Positions 44,570 through 52,611 of a DNA stretch of 64,000 nt are shown here, piece by piece. The position numbers and the translations under genes are program-made. Below the pieces are notes generated by a model. It had not been told where the DNA came from. It saw only the letters and a list, made by a program, of their open reading frames with translations, and searched no databases. How positions within the stretch are numbered: the stretch's first letter is position 1; every line of letters begins with the position of its first letter. This stretch comes from WLXB01 sp040221475. Lineage in GTDB: Bacteria > Pseudomonadota > Alphaproteobacteria > Rhodospirillales > Rhodospirillaceae. Location of the stretch: the NCBI GenBank assembly GCA_040221475.1, contig JAVKEJ010000036.1, positions 186,001 through 250,000 of the forward strand. The letters run 5' to 3'.

Positions 44570-46648
44570 GTGAGCGTCGTTACCACGCCGGGCACGGTCA
44601 CCACCGAGAGCAGCAGACCCGCTTGGTTAACCGCGGTTGCCGCAGGCGTCGCGCTTCTACACATTTTCTTTAACTCCTTTTCACCACTTTCAGAACTATG
44701 GATGTCCTTACTCCATTTTGGAACTCTTGGGGCGCTGGTTGCATTGACAGTGCCTTGCCGCAAAAGCGCTCAAACACCCCTTTCTAATGCCTGTGACATT
44801 GGCTTAGCGCTTGTGGCTTTCGGATCAAGCGTCGCACTGATTGCCGGTGAAGATGCCTTTTATGATCGGGGCCAGACCTTCAGCATACTGAACTGGAGTG
44901 TCGCCCTTGCCTTGGTGCTATGCGCGCTTGAATTGACGCGGCGAGCAACGGGCTGGGTGATTCCGATATTGGCGATTGCTGCCATCACCTATACGGCCTG
45001 GTGGGGAAAATTTGTTCCGGGAGTGTTTCAGTTTCCCGGTCTAACGTGGGAAACGGTGCTGTATCGCGCGACCTATGCCGGTGACGGTATGTTCGGCACG
45101 ATCGCCCGCATTTCGTGGAGCTATGTGTTCATGTTCATCCTTTTCGGCACTTTTTTGCTGAAGAGTGGGGCGTCTGATGTGATTCTTGCACTGGCTCGCG
45201 CGGCTGCCGGTCGCATCGCTGGCGGCCCAGGGTTTGTGGCCGTCATCGGCTCTGGTTTGATGGGGTCTGTCTCTGGATCAGCTATTGGAAATACCGTTTC
45301 CACCGGCGTCGTCACCATACCGTTGATGAAGCGCGCCGGTTTTCCGGCGCGCACCGCCGCCGGAATTGAAGCCGCGTCGTCCACAGGCGGGCAGTTGATG
45401 CCACCGGTGATGGGGGCGGGTGCGTTCTTGATGGCGAACTATACCGGAGAAAGTTACCTGACCATCATCTCGGTCGCGACACTGCCTGCCGCACTCTATT
45501 TTTTATCAATTGCATTTCACGTTCGTATTTCAGCGTTAAAACTTGGCTTACGCCCAGAAAACAATACCCAGTCGCAAGACCAAGAGAATCACAATTTAGC
45601 TAAGAGTTGGCCGGTCCTGTTGCCCATCCTGGTTCTGGTCGGATTGCTGATTGCCGGGTTCACGCCAACATGGTCCGCCGCGGCAGCCACTATAGCAACG
45701 GTTGTCTGTGCCCGCTTAGGCCCGCACCCCATGAACATGCGCGATGTTATTGAGACCCTAGCCCAAGGAAGCCTTACGGCCGCATCTATCTCCGTGTTGC
45801 TTGTGAGTGTTGGGCTTGTGGTCATGGCCGTGACAACAACGGGTCTCGGCCCCACCGTTTCTCAAATGATCGTATCCTGGTCGGGTGGCAGCCTTCTCCT
45901 CACGCTCACCTTTATCGCACTCGCCTCTTTGGTGCTGGGTCTCGGCCTGCCCGTCACAGCCGCATATGTGGTCTTAGCGCCGCTGGCCGCGCCAGCCCTG
46001 GCCGATTTGATGCTCGACGCAAAGCTTCTTGAAGCCCTCATGACGGGTTCATTAAGCGAAAGTGCCAAGACGATCTTGATGGTGATACTGCCAGAGCAAG
46101 CCGCCGCGCTCGGGTCAGCTATGCCCCGTGAGGACGCGCTGATCCTTTTGGCTGCCATCCCCCCGGAATTGAGAACCACAGTTTCGGATCAGGCATTGTC
46201 AGCCTCAACCCTGGCCGCAACGCTTCTCACAGCGCACATGATTGTGTTTTGGCTGTCACAAGATTCCAACGTGACGCCACCGGTGTGCCTCACTGCCTAT
46301 GCTGCAGCGGGCATTGCGGGGACAAATCCCTTAGCCACGGGATTCACAGCTTGGTCTTACGCAAAGGGCTTGTATCTTATTCCCCTTGTCATGGCGTTCA
46401 CCCCATTGATTGGCGGCGATGCTGTAACACTCCTTCAGATTACGTTGTTCACCATCGGTGGGCTATACGCCTTCACGGCAACGCTTCATGGACACTTAGA
46501 AGGAAAAGTCAGTATTCCATTCCGCCTCATTACGGCGGCCCTAGCAGTGGTTCTATTCTGGCCACATGGCTCATGGGCCATCGGCGGCATAGCCATGCTG
46601 TTGCTCAGCGGAGTGATTGTGATATCCAAGCGCTCCCAACCGATATGA
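44570..46648 (+). CDS. TRAP transporter fused permease (4TM/12TM)
   Basis: A 692-residue inner-membrane protein with about 16-18 helices, in which the small DctQ-type and large DctM-type subunits are joined, as in TAXI-TRAP systems. The DctM signature is visible in GSGLMGSVSGSAIGNTVSTGVVTIP and in EAASSTGGQLMPPVMGAGAFLMA (blocks around residues 220-290), with a second related motif later (LGLGLPVTAAYVVLAP). It carries out sodium- or proton-coupled import of the solute delivered by the TAXI protein encoded just upstream. The start is a GTG at 44570, two bases after the TAXI stop. The gene is followed after 10 bases by a methyltransferase. The family is firm. Confidence 0.92.
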   Translation: MSVVTTPGTVTTESSRPAWLTAVAAGVALLHIFFNSFSPLSELWMSLLHFGTLGALVALTVPCRKSAQTPLSNACDIGLALVAFGSSVALIAGEDAFYDRGQTFSILNWSVALALVLCALELTRRATGWVIPILAIAAITYTAWWGKFVPGVFQFPGLTWETVLYRATYAGDGMFGTIARISWSYVFMFILFGTFLLKSGASDVILALARAAAGRIAGGPGFVAVIGSGLMGSVSGSAIGNTVSTGVVTIPLMKRAGFPARTAAGIEAASSTGGQLMPPVMGAGAFLMANYTGESYLTIISVATLPAALYFLSIAFHVRISALKLGLRPENNTQSQDQENHNLAKSWPVLLPILVLVGLLIAGFTPTWSAAAATIATVVCARLGPHPMNMRDVIETLAQGSLTAASISVLLVSVGLVVMAVTTTGLGPTVSQMIVSWSGGSLLLTLTFIALASLVLGLGLPVTAAYVVLAPLAAPALADLMLDAKLLEALMTGSLSESAKTILMVILPEQAAALGSAMPREDALILLAAIPPELRTTVSDQALSASTLAATLLTAHMIVFWLSQDSNVTPPVCLTAYAAAGIAGTNPLATGFTAWSYAKGLYLIPLVMAFTPLIGGDAVTLLQITLFTIGGLYAFTATLHGHLEGKVSIPFRLITAALAVVLFWPHGSWAIGGIAMLLLSGVIVISKRSQPI

Positions 46649-46658
46649 CGAGAACGTT

Positions 46659-47438
46659 ATGAGCCAAACTTGGAACCCTGAAGTTTATTTGCGTTACGAA
46701 ACCTATCGGGCACGCCCGGCGCTCGACCTGCTAGCGCAGATCCCGCTTGAAATTGCAGGCTCCATAGTCGATCTCGGGTGCGGCCCAGGCAATGTGACTC
46801 AAAAACTAAAGGAGGCTTGGCCAGACAGAAACGTCATGGGTGTGGACATGTCAGAAGATATGCTCGCGAAAGCACGCGCATCGGACACACATGGCCTGCT
46901 GCAATGGCAGCAAGGAGATATTGCAACATGGGAGCCCGAGTCACAGTTGGCTTTGGTGTTTTCCAATGCTGCTTTGCATTGGGTGCCCGATCACACCACC
47001 GTTCTACCGCGCCTTACCTCACTGGTGCTCCCAGAAGGTTGGCTGGCGTTTCAGATCCCCGTCACGGAAGCCTGCCCGTACCAGACTTGCATTCGGGAAA
47101 CGGTAACCTCGGAGCGGTGGGCGGACAAACTCGCACAGGTCTGGATGTATAAAGACCCGATGCAGCCTGAGCAGATGTACGATATTCTCTCGCCTTTCGC
47201 GCGATCAGTGGATATCTGGGTGACGGATTATCACCACGTGCTGGAGGGGGAAAATCCGGTTTTTGACTGGATTATCGGCACCGGTCTGACACCTTATTTA
47301 TCGGTGCTCTCAGGTCCAGACCAAGAAGAGTTCCTGTCTGATTATAGCGCCCACGTTCTCTCTGCCTATCCTAAGCAAACGGACGGAAAAACGCTGTTTC
47401 TGATGAAAAGAATTTTTGTTGTGGCTCAGATCAACTGA
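46659..47438 (+). CDS. tam: Trans-aconitate 2-methyltransferase-like protein
   Basis: A 259-residue class I SAM-dependent methyltransferase. The N-terminal WNPEVYLRYETYRARPALDLLAQIP matches Tam, followed by motif I IVDLGCGPGNVTQKL, motif II GVDMSEDMLAKAR and motif IV-like FSNAALHWVPDH. Tam methylates trans-aconitate, an inhibitor of aconitase, but related enzymes act on other acids. The gene begins 10 bases after the TRAP permease on the same strand, so the substrate could be linked to the imported acid. A signal peptide is absent; cytosolic. The family is firm, the exact substrate inferred from similarity. Confidence 0.85.
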   Translation: MSQTWNPEVYLRYETYRARPALDLLAQIPLEIAGSIVDLGCGPGNVTQKLKEAWPDRNVMGVDMSEDMLAKARASDTHGLLQWQQGDIATWEPESQLALVFSNAALHWVPDHTTVLPRLTSLVLPEGWLAFQIPVTEACPYQTCIRETVTSERWADKLAQVWMYKDPMQPEQMYDILSPFARSVDIWVTDYHHVLEGENPVFDWIIGTGLTPYLSVLSGPDQEEFLSDYSAHVLSAYPKQTDGKTLFLMKRIFVVAQIN

Positions 47439-47453
47439 GCCATCCGAGCGCGT

Positions 47454-47714
47454 TTAAGCGGCGTCCTGTTCTCGAACGCGATAGACGGCTTTCAACGCCT
47501 CAGTGAAAGACACATCATGGCGCACGGCAATAACCGCTTCCGCTGCCGAATGGCATTGTGCCACGTAGTCACGTCCTGCCGCACGAGCCACCGAAACAGC
47601 ACGAGAAATAATACCCTGAACATCATCTAAAACCAGAGACACGGGCGCGGGGAGTGAGACAGGCACTGCTGTTTCGCCATCTTCATTTGCCGGAAAAACG
47701 CTAACCTGATCCAT
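47454..47714 (-). CDS. Small conserved-looking protein of unknown function
   Basis: An 86-residue soluble protein, predicted alpha-helical after residue 27 (LVLDDVQGIISRAVSVARAAGRDYVAQCHSAAEAVIAVRHD). It lacks signal or membrane segments. It has an AAGGATG-type ribosome site before its ATG and is convergent with the tam-like gene, 15 bases away. I do not recognise a family. The coding call rests on length, start context and normal composition. Confidence 0.6.
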   Translation of the reverse strand: MDQVSVFPANEDGETAVPVSLPAPVSLVLDDVQGIISRAVSVARAAGRDYVAQCHSAAEAVIAVRHDVSFTEALKAVYRVREQDAA

Positions 47715-47915
47715 CTCAAAATCATCCTTGTTGCATCAAAGTATTGTATCGCTTTGTCATGTAGGCACAACATGTCGCGGAATTCGCATGGTTTCCGGCG
47801 ATTCGCCGCAGTGCACGATTCAAGACGTTAAGACGCTAAACGCACCGAATCGCTCGCGCCCGCAGAGATTAAAACCTGCTTGTAAAGTGTGGCAGCAATC
47901 GGGGTGGAATTAGGG

Positions 47916-48155
47916 TTAGTGTGAGGCACCCTTTGCGTGGTTATTCTGCGCATCTTCAGCACGGATTTTGCACGCCGCAACTACATCGCGTTTTTGATCA
48001 AGTGTCATGGTGCGCCACGCGCCAATTTCAGAGAGCGTCCGCAGACAGCCAATGCACATTTTCGTCTCACGATTGATTGTGCACACACCGATACACGGCG
48101 AGGCCGGAAGATCTTCAGGGTTTGCGGTCTGTGGCATCGATGATGTATCTGACAT
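47916..48155 (-). CDS. DUF1289 domain protein
   Basis: A 79-residue protein of the DUF1289 family. Its four cysteines are arranged as PCIGVCTINRE followed by MCIGCLRTLSEIGAW, a compact zinc- or metal-binding knuckle. Members are common in Proteobacteria, and the function is not known. AAGGT lies close before the ATG. It is divergent from queF, with a 76-base gap. The family call is firm, the role unknown. Confidence 0.85.
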   Translation of the reverse strand: MSDTSSMPQTANPEDLPASPCIGVCTINRETKMCIGCLRTLSEIGAWRTMTLDQKRDVVAACKIRAEDAQNNHAKGASH

Positions 48156-48231
48156 ATACCTTCACCTATAGTGCCCTGAGGCTGAAGACAAGTTAGAGTG
48201 AGAAAAACTTCTATGCTGATGGAGCAAGATT

Positions 48232-48693
48232 TTGGCCAACACAACTGAAACGCTGTCACAACTGGGCACCATGACCGACACGCCCTTATCTCCTGCTGAC
48301 GCTGTTCTTGAAATTGTCGACAATCCACATGGGGATACGGATTACCTCATCCGGTTCGCCTGCCCCGAGTTCACAAGCGTCTGCCCGGTGACAGGGCAGC
48401 CAGACTTCGCTCATTTGGTGATTGACTACGTGCCGAGCAAGAAAATTGTGGAATCAAAGTCGCTCAAACTGTTCCTGAGTTCTTTTCGCAATCATGGTGC
48501 CTTTCACGAAGACTGCACCGTGATGATCGGTAAACGCATCGTCCAGGCGACTGACCCAAAATGGCTGCGCATTGGCGGTTACTGGTACCCGCGCGGCGGC
48601 ATTCCCATAGACGTATTCTGGCAAACCGGCACCGCCCCGAATGGGCTGTGGATTCCAGACCAGGGTGTGCCGGGGTATAGAGGGCGCGGTTAA
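48232..48693 (+). CDS. queF: NADPH-dependent 7-cyano-7-deazaguanine reductase QueF
   Basis: A 153-residue cytosolic enzyme that reduces preQ0 to preQ1 in queuosine tRNA modification. The catalytic cysteine C51 is in FTSVCPVTGQPDF and the proton donor D58 follows; the QueF signature ESKSLKLFLSSFRNHGAFHED is intact. It is the short, single-domain type. The start appears to be TTG at 48232, with GGAG eight bases upstream; an ATG at 48271 would remove 13 residues. It is divergent from the DUF1289 gene. No other queuosine gene is in the window. Function is firm. Confidence 0.94.
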   Translation: MANTTETLSQLGTMTDTPLSPADAVLEIVDNPHGDTDYLIRFACPEFTSVCPVTGQPDFAHLVIDYVPSKKIVESKSLKLFLSSFRNHGAFHEDCTVMIGKRIVQATDPKWLRIGGYWYPRGGIPIDVFWQTGTAPNGLWIPDQGVPGYRGRG

Positions 48694-48808
48694 AAGCCTC
48701 CAAGGTAGTCAGAAGGCGAACAAGTTGTTTATCAGGGGCTTGGCCTAAATCGTTACTTCGCTTGTAATCAACTAGACAATTTCTCTGACCCTTTCAGGAT
48801 ACGGACCT

Positions 48809-49480
48809 ATGGCAAAGTTTGACGGTAAAGTCGCGTTGGTGACCAACGCAACCGGTGCAACCGGAACAGCGATCTGCGCACAACTTCAGGACGGCGGCGC
48901 AACCGTGATCGCTGCTGACTTTGACGTCACGACCGTCGAAGGCTGGGAGCACGGTCTTACCGCCATTGAGAAGCAACATGGGCGGCTCGACATTCTGGTG
49001 ACCATTTCCGAAGCCAAATATGCAGCACCGAAAGCTATTGTCGATACGTCTTTAGAAGAGTTTCGCGCTGTCAATCGTGACAACATCGAAGCGGCTTTTC
49101 TGGCCACACGCTATGGCGTGGTGAAAATGCGCGAATTCGGCAATGGCGGGGTCATCGTGAATGTTGCCCCAGCAACCGCAACCGTCGGGGTCGCCGGTCA
49201 AGCCGCTTTTTGCGCATCCGCCAATGGCGTGCGCATGATGACACGCGGCGCAGCCCTCTCGTGTTGTGAGGCAAAAGACCGCATCCGCGTGAACTGCGTG
49301 CAAACAGGACAAATTGAAGGCACGCCGGGTGGCGATGTTATGGCAGGCGCATCGGTTCCGCTAGGTCGACCTGGGACCGTGCAAGATATAGCAGAGGCTG
49401 TGGCGTTCCTGGCCTCGGACGAAGCCTATTACATCACCGGATACGTGCTGCCCATCGACGGTGGGATGCTGGCCGCTTAA
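48809..49480 (+). CDS. SDR-family protein without catalytic residues
   Basis: A 223-residue protein with SDR folding pattern (VALVTNATGATGTAI; GRLDILVTISEA; DRIRVNCVQTGQI; YITGYVLPIDGGMLAA). Almost every functional position is changed: the TGxxxGxG turn begins TNATGATG, the NNAG motif reads TISE, the active Tyr is F134 and the Lys is N138 (AAFCASANG). It is therefore probably not an oxidoreductase but a binding or structural member. It stands at the left edge of the DUF1838 cluster, its stop overlapping that of the serine-hydrolase homologue (TTAA shared), convergent. Family firm, function unknown. Confidence 0.82.
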   Translation: MAKFDGKVALVTNATGATGTAICAQLQDGGATVIAADFDVTTVEGWEHGLTAIEKQHGRLDILVTISEAKYAAPKAIVDTSLEEFRAVNRDNIEAAFLATRYGVVKMREFGNGGVIVNVAPATATVGVAGQAAFCASANGVRMMTRGAALSCCEAKDRIRVNCVQTGQIEGTPGGDVMAGASVPLGRPGTVQDIAEAVAFLASDEAYYITGYVLPIDGGMLAA

Positions 49481-50664
49481 GGCTCAGACGAAACCGGGAT
49501 AATGCCCTCAACCAGCCTATTTGGCAGGTAGGAGGCATCCCAATTGGGATCACTTTTTCCAAGTCTGAGAATCAGCATATCTTCAGAGGGAATGATGTAG
49601 AGATTGCGATAGCCGCCGCCCTCAAAGAAATAGATATCATCCCGAATAAAAGGCTCGGTGTGCGGGATGCCGATGTCGCGTCGCTCAGAGTAAGGCCGGT
49701 TTGTGACAAACTCCTGGCCAAGCCAAATATGCATGCCGTAATTGGGGTTGCGGGGAGATGGTGTGGTCATTGTGTCGACCCACCCTTCGGGCAAAACGCG
49801 TTTGCCGTCCCACACGCCGTCATTAAGCAACAAGGCACCTAAGCGCACCCAGTTGTGCGGCGTCGTACGAAAACAGCAATCTATGTGAATCATGCCATCG
49901 GCGCGATCCATGAAAAAGCTGCCCCGGTCAGCTCCGATGGGCTGCCAAATGCGTTCAAGAAAATACTCTTCAATGGGTTTCCCGATTGCACGCTCTACAA
50001 CAATAGCGACAAGTTGAGACGGGACGTTGCCGATATCGAACAAGGTGCCCGGTTCAAGTTCCTGGCTATGATCAAGGGCCACCATCACCACATCGCCGGT
50101 CCAGGCTGATCGTGTAAAGCGGTTCCAAGCCCCAGGTCCAAGGGGTGGGTTTTCTAATCCGCTCGCATGGTGCAAAAGATTGCGCAGAGTGATATCGCCT
50201 TGCGGTTCATCACTCCACTCTTCGATATAATCACCGATACGGTCATCAAGAGCGATCTTGCCGTCTCCAATTGCGATGCCGGCCAAAAGGGCATTGATCG
50301 TTTTGGTCATGGCGCGACCGGTCATGAGTTCATCAACTCCGCCTTCGTGCCAATATCGCTCGATCTGCACTTTTCCTTTGTGCACCACAATGAACGCTGT
50401 GGCTCCGGTATCGCCCGCCCACGCCGCCGCAGACTCAAGAACATCCGGCGCTATTGTCGGCGTCTCCGCGGGTGGAAAAAAAGCGGTCGGCGGTTCGTTC
50501 AGATCAAAGGCGGGTTGATAAAAGTCCGGGCTGGGCTCCATGGCGTCAGCAGGCGGGTTAAGGTAACGCTGCCAAAATATAGGGTCTGAGGAATACTCAA
50601 CGCCGGCAAAAATGACGATGCAAAACGCCAGCCCACCGAGGCCATAGAGGAGATTTCGGAGCAT
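49477..50664 (-). CDS. Beta-lactamase-type serine hydrolase homologue lacking the nucleophile
   Basis: A 395-residue protein of the class C beta-lactamase/6-aminohexanoate-dimer-hydrolase fold. It has an N-terminal hydrophobic segment (about 5-22), so it is membrane-anchored or exported. The SxxK motif reads AMTK (A118-K121) with alanine where the nucleophile should be, and the YxN-type motif reads IGN. The fold itself is well conserved (DGKIALDDRIGDYI, LRNLLHHASGLENPP, GKPIEEYFLERIWQPIGA). It likely binds but does not cleave. It is encoded five bases after the DUF1838 gene on the same strand, in one operon. Family firm, activity doubtful. Confidence 0.85.
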   Translation of the reverse strand: MLRNLLYGLGGLAFCIVIFAGVEYSSDPIFWQRYLNPPADAMEPSPDFYQPAFDLNEPPTAFFPPAETPTIAPDVLESAAAWAGDTGATAFIVVHKGKVQIERYWHEGGVDELMTGRAMTKTINALLAGIAIGDGKIALDDRIGDYIEEWSDEPQGDITLRNLLHHASGLENPPLGPGAWNRFTRSAWTGDVVMVALDHSQELEPGTLFDIGNVPSQLVAIVVERAIGKPIEEYFLERIWQPIGADRGSFFMDRADGMIHIDCCFRTTPHNWVRLGALLLNDGVWDGKRVLPEGWVDTMTTPSPRNPNYGMHIWLGQEFVTNRPYSERRDIGIPHTEPFIRDDIYFFEGGGYRNLYIIPSEDMLILRLGKSDPNWDASYLPNRLVEGIIPVSSEP

Positions 50665-50669
50665 AGCTG

Positions 50670-51584
50670 CTATCCTTTAAACTTAGTCTTATCAACAACA
50701 AGCAGTTCCGGATTGTCTTGTTGAATTTTATCAAAATAACTCTGCGGCAGTTGATGAACCCCGTCCAGCTTTTTGCCGCTCCAGATTGCAAACATATGAC
50801 CTGGATTGTCTTCCATCTCTAACCACGATGGATAAGGGAAAACATAACCGCCGCTGGTCCCCAAGGGCAGACGCGTAATGGACTCATCCTCAAACATGCC
50901 ACGCGGCGTCCAATTGTGCGACGTTTCAATAAACGGCGTGAACCAGTTATCAGGGGGCACGCGAATTTCTTCTTGTTTCACCATGTCATCTTCAATGCGA
51001 AATAGAGAATAAGTCTCCGTAAATTCTGTGCCCTCTCGGTCCAGCGGGCGTTTACCGCCAACACCGTAAATCATGCCCGGGTCTTCGGTCAGAATGGTCG
51101 GCGTCACGCCATGGGTTTTACCCGTAACGGGGTTCACCAACTCCTCAATGAATTCACCCGTGTAAACATCGCGCGGATAGGACGTATTGTGGCCGTGGAC
51201 CTCAAACAAGTTCTCGCCAATTTTACGGTGATGCGAAAATTCTATGCCTTCGTAGCGCACGACGGGTTGGACTTTCTTGCCTTCCGCCACAATGAACATG
51301 GTGAAAAAATACCAGAGCAAAACATCCGCCTCGTCTTCCCAGGCGCGGCCAAGTCGAAACTCCGCTTTCATCTTGGCCAACGGATTGTCAAAGTAGAATT
51401 GTTCAGACACCACTCGACCGGTCGCAGGGGGCATATACGTTGCCTCAACCTGTGTACTAGCCAGTGTTGGGCTTGCACCGATAAGTGATCCGGCAGCACC
51501 CGCGGCTGAAGCCGTCAGGACATTACGGCGTGATAAGCTGATGTCTCCGCCCGCAGAAAACGCACGTTTCATAATGTCGAGCAT
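50670..51584 (-). CDS. Tat-exported DUF1838 family protein (copy 2)
   Basis: A protein of about 304 residues. It opens with a twin-arginine signal (LSRRNVLTASAAGAAGSL). The DUF1838 body includes EQFYFDNPLAKMKAEFRLGRAWED, VVRYEGIEFSHHRKIGENLFEVHGHNTSYPRD, ETYSLFRIEDDMV and late PRGMFEDESITRLPLGTSGGYVFPYPSWLEMEDNPGHMF, each in the same order as copy 3. The start is the ATG at 51584 (CTGGAG upstream); the frame extends to a TTG at 51617. It lies just before the beta-lactamase-type gene and downstream of the LytTR gene, 153 bases apart, all on the minus strand. The protein probably acts in the periplasm; the reaction is not known. Confidence 0.82.
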   Translation of the reverse strand: MLDIMKRAFSAGGDISLSRRNVLTASAAGAAGSLIGASPTLASTQVEATYMPPATGRVVSEQFYFDNPLAKMKAEFRLGRAWEDEADVLLWYFFTMFIVAEGKKVQPVVRYEGIEFSHHRKIGENLFEVHGHNTSYPRDVYTGEFIEELVNPVTGKTHGVTPTILTEDPGMIYGVGGKRPLDREGTEFTETYSLFRIEDDMVKQEEIRVPPDNWFTPFIETSHNWTPRGMFEDESITRLPLGTSGGYVFPYPSWLEMEDNPGHMFAIWSGKKLDGVHQLPQSYFDKIQQDNPELLVVDKTKFKG

Positions 51585-51737
51585 ATTGTAGAACTCCAGT
51601 TCATCAGTGATTTTCAAACTGAACCTATAGTGAATATACCGTCACCTCGCTGCAATGCGTGTTCGCACCGAGATTATGTAAAATTCACGAATGCGCTTTC
51701 ATGCAACAGGCCATCAACCGGAGACTTTTCACCATTT

Positions 51738-52550
51738 CTATGGAGGAACGACCAATCCCTCTTGCTCGATCAGACCCCGGTAGGACTGACTTACGGGCAC
51801 CTGAAGGCCGTTTGTTAAAGTTAACTTGAAGGTTCTACCGGTCTTCTCGACTTCTTGAACGGCTGACTTCGCGACCCAAAAAGACCGATGCACCCGGACC
51901 CCCGGCCAGTCTTTGAGTTCCGACACTGCATCACGCATGCGATACATGACCATGTCTTCACCGAGCGCCGTATAGATTTTCAGATAATGCTCCTGGGCCT
52001 CAACGGCGATTAAGTCTTGTCCGATGGCTGGATTCGCCTTCTGCAAAAATTCTGGCGTGTCTTTACGCCCGCCGGGAGTGGCAGCTTGTGTGGTTGAAAG
52101 CGTCCCCCACGATCCCGTCAGAATTCTGTTGCGCAGCGCAAATGCCGCGACCCAGGCGGTTATTCCGCCAAGAGCATTGGGGCCGAATGCGAAGGAGACA
52201 AACGGATCAACGAGCAAATAACCACCCGGCTCAACAATTGCTGACAGCGAGCCAAGTGACTCGCGAAAAACACCAACCACAAAACCGAGATAGAAATAGC
52301 TCAGAGCAATACTGATCCATCCACAAAAAGCAGCTAAAACCAGCAGTCCAGGTCCTTGGACGCTGAGCGATCTTGCCACCCCCACGGTCAGGCCCGCACT
52401 CACCAACCAATAGAACTGGCTACAGACATACCAAAAAGGAATGAGCACACCCGGACCTAAGTCCGGGGCATAGAGGGAGCCCCGCAGGCCATTCAATATG
52501 GAAAGTGCGACTGGAAGCCCAACGTAAAAAAGGAGGCTTACCCTATTCAT
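51738..52550 (-). CDS. Membrane-anchored LytTR-type transcriptional regulator
   Basis: A 270-residue protein. The N-terminal half has four or five hydrophobic helices (about residues 5-140); the C-terminal part (about 170-265) is a LytTR DNA-binding domain with IAVEAQEHYLKIYTALGEDMVMYRMRDAV, VRVHRSFWVAKSAV and FKLTLTNGLQVPVSQSY blocks. It lacks a receiver domain, so it is a membrane-bound one-component regulator that may sense a ligand or envelope state. It lies between two DUF1838 units and is the obvious local controller of this cluster. The start is ATG at 52550. Family firm, targets inferred. Confidence 0.87.
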   Translation of the reverse strand: MNRVSLLFYVGLPVALSILNGLRGSLYAPDLGPGVLIPFWYVCSQFYWLVSAGLTVGVARSLSVQGPGLLVLAAFCGWISIALSYFYLGFVVGVFRESLGSLSAIVEPGGYLLVDPFVSFAFGPNALGGITAWVAAFALRNRILTGSWGTLSTTQAATPGGRKDTPEFLQKANPAIGQDLIAVEAQEHYLKIYTALGEDMVMYRMRDAVSELKDWPGVRVHRSFWVAKSAVQEVEKTGRTFKLTLTNGLQVPVSQSYRGLIEQEGLVVPP

Positions 52551-52611
52551 CTATCGCCGCCATGTTGGGATGATCACTCAGATGGGAGTCCTGATAACCA
52601 GCCGCCGCTTC

